Assembly: GCA_016617785.1 (NCBI GenBank)
Contig: JADILM010000004.1
Location: 1,054,001 to 1,118,000, forward strand
Reading direction: 5' to 3'
Source: Sporobolomyces roseus
Lineage: Eukaryota; Basidiomycota; Microbotryomycetes; Sporidiobolales; Sporidiobolaceae
DNA: 64,000 bases
The notes under the pieces were generated by a model. That model ran no database searches and was not told the origin of the DNA. It saw nothing but the letters and a program-made list of their open reading frames with translations. Of this stretch, positions 61,012-64,000 are shown piece by piece (positions within the stretch are counted from its first letter, which is position 1; each line of letters begins with the position of its first letter). A program made the translations under genes and the position numbers.

Positions 61012-63820
61012 ATGGCTTCGGTACGTCCTCACCTTTCATCTCATTCTCTCGTTGAACTTTAACGTGCTAACTCTATCAAACCTCTCCGATCCTTGCTTGT
61101 TCCCGGATTCTTCAATGTTGATAGATTATCGTATCACCTCAACAACGGTTCGTAGCGCGGATAGTAGCAGCTTGTGTTGGATTACTCGTGTTCAAATGGA
61201 TCTTCTGGGATTCAACAGTACGTTCTTCCTTTTCGCTTAGATCTATCTCGAATCGAAAGCTAAGCCAAGGTCGAATGTGTACAGCCAAAAACACCAGCGG
61301 GAGAAATCGCTCATCCTGCAATTCTCGAACGAATCACTCTAGGTTCACCACTCTCTGGTCAATCCCTCGACACTCGCAAATACTCTTTCCTACAATCTCG
61401 AATCAACCGAGACGAGACACACGATGTGTTTGACAACGACATTTATGCGGGATTGACGGATTTCTGGACGAGGTTTCAAAAACCTTTCATGACGGGGAGT
61501 GAGACGATGCATTTGGATGAGCAAGTCGTGAGGGGAGCTATCGATGAGCTATTGGGATTCAATGGATGGGCGGCGGCGGCGTGTTCGAGTTTGACGAGAC
61601 CGTTTGGATTGGCGAAGAAGGAGGACGATTGGAGTGATCTCGCTCGACCTGGAGCCCTTTACTATTTCGCCTTGGTCGTTCACGGTGCCGATCACTTCCT
61701 CATCGATCAACTCGCCGTCATCGTTCAACTCTCGAAACGATTAGGTCCCAACTCAGTCTTCGTCTCTCTCGTCGATTACGCTTCTACCGATTCTACCCCC
61801 TTCATCTGCGACATGGCAGAAGCCATCATGATCCTCCTCGGTATCTCTTATCGTATCCGACAAGTCGATCCTATGACTTCCGATCCTACCGCTTCTTACT
61901 ACCCTCTCGAAGAAGCCTACACTCGTAACCTCGCCCTCGAACCTCTTCAAGAACTTTGGGAACGTCGCAAGGTCAAGTTCGAACGAGTCATCTGGCTCAA
62001 AGGATTCACCTGCCCGAACGACATCCTCGAAACGATTCGAGTTTCGATGATCAACGAGGCTTCGATGGTTTGTTCGATGGATTGGAAAGAACACAACGGG
62101 TTCTTCATCTACAACGATCGATGGCGTACTCGAGATATGGACGGCAACTTGTTCAGAGGTTCGAAATCGACTTCCCCTATCGACGAGGCACCACCCCGAG
62201 ACGCTTACGGAGGAGCTCGTTACACCCTTCACTTACCCTTCCAAGTCTTCTGTTGCGAGTCTGGAACTCACATAGTCGATCCTCACAAGTCCTACTACCA
62301 CGGAGTCACGTATCAATCATCAGTCGAAGGAGTCTTCAACACTTCAGCAGCTTCAGATGGAAAGACCCCTCGATGGAGCGAAGGACCTTGCATGGATTCG
62401 GCTCAACTTCACTTCTGTCGTGACATGTGGATGGTCGCGTTCAGGGAAGGGATCAAGACGGAAGCGAAGAAGTTGTCGAACGATGAACGATTAGGGAAAT
62501 CTCGTCAAGCTCATCCGTTCATGGACGAACTCATTCAATCGATGTTGGCAAGTTACGCTCCTACTACGAACGCCAAGATCGGGTATCCGAACTCGGGAGA
62601 TTACCTCGCAGACGAAACTGGAGCCGCACCTGGAGGAGGACCTGGAATGGACAACGAGATTGGAAAAGCGAAGGAGAATTCGGCAAAGGCTCAAGCTGCT
62701 CAGAAGGGTGGAAAGGATGCGGTGAAGGAACCTGCAGCTGCCGCTGCCGAGGAAGAGGGGGAGGATGAGGAGGAAGAAGAAGATCTCGGTGAAGAGGAGG
62801 AAGGAGGAGCTGGAGACAACCCGAACGTACCTCAAGAAGCTTACAGTGATGACGATGGAGGAAAGGGACGACCTATCGATCTCGCCGTCAAGATGGTCGA
62901 TGAGGAGGACGATTCGGATGTCGGTGCCGCTCAAGATGCCGCTCAAGTTGGAAGAGGAGCTCAAAAAGTTGCACCTGCTGGAGGAGATAACATCAAGGCT
63001 GGAGCTGGATCAGATGAGAAAGCTGGAGCCCCAGCCGCTGCTGGAAACGGACCTGAGAAACTCGAATGGCATCTCGTCAAACCTGATGGACCCCTCGCTG
63101 GTAAACCCGATTCTGGACCTGCTGGATGGCATAAAGTCGACGCGGACGCAAGGATTGCCAACGCGAAAGAAGTCGCCGCTCAAGGATGGGTCAAGGTTGA
63201 GGACGCTGACAAGGGAGCTCAACCTGGGAAAGCGAAACCTCAAGCCGACGCTCCGAAACAGAAACTCGCCAAACGTTCTTTCGAAGCCGGAGCTGTGGAG
63301 GAGGAGGAGGACGAGAAGCACATTCTCGAGAAGCGTGGATTCTTCTTCGCCGATTCACCCGCCGCCGACAAAGTCGAATCTCCTCAAATCGACGAATTCG
63401 ATTCTTCCTCTTCTCATCACCTCGAGAAACGCCGACCTCGTTCTTTACCCAACAACGCATTCCCCAACGCGATCGCACGCATCCTCGTCAACCCTCGATG
63501 CGTCACGACTTATGCTGGAGTTTCGCACACTCAACTCGCTCTCGATTTGTTCGGAGAGGGAGAAGATCGAGAGCCGACTGCGAGGGAAGGTGGAAAATAT
63601 GAGTTGGATGATTGGAGGAGCGCTCCAGAGAGTTTCGTTTGTCAGGAAATGAGAACTACGGGAGGTCAGTCCAAAGATCGCTTTTTTGCTCTTTCCTCTT
63701 TTCGATGAGCTGATCCCTTTTCTCTTGTGAGCGCTTCTAGGACGAGTGGCGCCGAAACAACAACGACGAACTGGGTTCCAACAAGCTCGATTGCTGCTCA
63801 ATGGATGGAGACCAACGTAA
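61012..63820 (+). CDS. CAP59-family (GT69-like) glycosyltransferase with large internal insertion
   Basis: Exons 61012-61020, 61125-61217, 61285-63664 and 63741-63820; 853 aa. A short cytosolic end is followed by a signal-anchor (RIVAACVGLLVFKWIFWDST), so a Golgi type II enzyme is likely. The catalytic region matches CAP59/CMT1 mannosyltransferase-like proteins: ELLGFNGWAAAACSSLTRPF, SVFVSLVDYASTDSTPF, FERVIWLKGFTCPNDILETI, SMVCSMDWKEH, YNDRWRTRDMDG and VFCCESGTHIVDP. The conserved end, NPRCVTTYAGVSHTQLALDL and RVAPKQQRRTGF, follows only after about 295 inserted residues (about 460-755). The insert is acidic/Ala-Gly-rich with W repeats and three KR sites. CAP59 relatives act in capsule or wall glycan export. 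Confidence 0.88.
63061..63240 (+). repeat. Three 60-nt in-frame repeats (20-residue W units)
   Basis: Within the inserted region of the CAP59-family gene, three units start EWHLVKPDGP, GWHKVDADAR and GWVKVEDADK. Their tryptophan codons are at 63067, 63127 and 63187, exactly 60 nt apart. Similarity falls off toward the end of each unit. Confidence 0.6.
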
Positions 63821-64000
63821 AGAAGAGGGAGAAGGGAAAACTTTTAGATTTCGAGAGGAAAGAGGAACGAGGAAGGGGATCAGTATTCGAGCGTTCTTTT
63901 CTATTTTGCATTACAACACATACCCGGCATTGTTCTCTAAACTTGTGAAGAAAGAGAGAGTTCAACATTGAATACAATTGCGAGACTATTCGGAAATACA
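63821..64000. other. 3' region at window edge
   Basis: Downstream of the CAP59-family stop codon. No further gene start is visible. Confidence 0.5.

Overview
This window is nuclear DNA from a basidiomycete fungus. Nearly every gene is cut by short introns (mostly about 50-110 nt) with GTNNGT-type donors, CTRAY-like branch sites and TAG/CAG acceptors. The gene set is fungal: Prm1, a CPL1-like secreted protein, a CAP59-family glycosyltransferase, an NUXM-type complex I subunit and an Ivy1-like protein. The multi-intron histone H4, the CPL1-like protein and the CAP59 enzyme point to Basidiomycota. A red-yeast/Microbotryomycete-like Pucciniomycotina is my guess, not something the sequence proves. 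I rebuilt 34 gene models by joining exons. All 33 complete models have a total length divisible by three and an uninterrupted frame.

Layout. 1-8409: a DnaJ (partial), a C3HC zinc-finger protein (NIPA/Rsm1 type), the splicing factor U2AF large subunit and the nucleoporin Nup96. 8839-11823: three tandem small secreted cysteine-rich genes; the first carries a CPL1-like domain and the other two an RG-rich tail. 12554-19761: Mediator Med22, an Ivy1-like BAR protein, a secreted GPI-type surface protein and a SRPBCC-fold protein. 19926-28031: the cell-fusion membrane protein Prm1, a small lysine-rich protein, an unknown single-pass membrane protein, histone H4, an F-box protein and a THEM6-like thioesterase. 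29350-35618: two adjacent mitochondrial complex I genes (NDUFAF7-like and NUXM-like), then a Sir2-class sirtuin. 35842-45544: an unknown membrane protein, a low-complexity orphan, the vacuolar tether Vps39/Vam6 and pyroglutamyl peptidase. 45853-53077: a hypothetical protein, RNA polymerase II subunit Rpb3, a beta-lactamase-fold hydrolase, Mtfp1 and adenine phosphoribosyltransferase. 53621-63820: an ML-domain (Npc2-type) lipid-transfer protein, mitochondrial uS7, IPP isomerase, mercaptopyruvate sulfurtransferase, a GPI-type protein and the CAP59-family enzyme.

Most of this is housekeeping, arranged in divergent pairs with short shared promoters. The parts most worth a second look are: the CAP59-family enzyme, whose domain is split by about 295 residues holding three 20-residue tryptophan repeats and three KR (Kex2-like) sites; the tandem cysteine-rich secreted cluster; Nup96 encoded apart from Nup98; the long Pro/Gly/Gln tail on Rpb3; and several very small exons and stop-free introns. 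I saw no tRNA, rRNA, CRISPR array or recognisable transposon.
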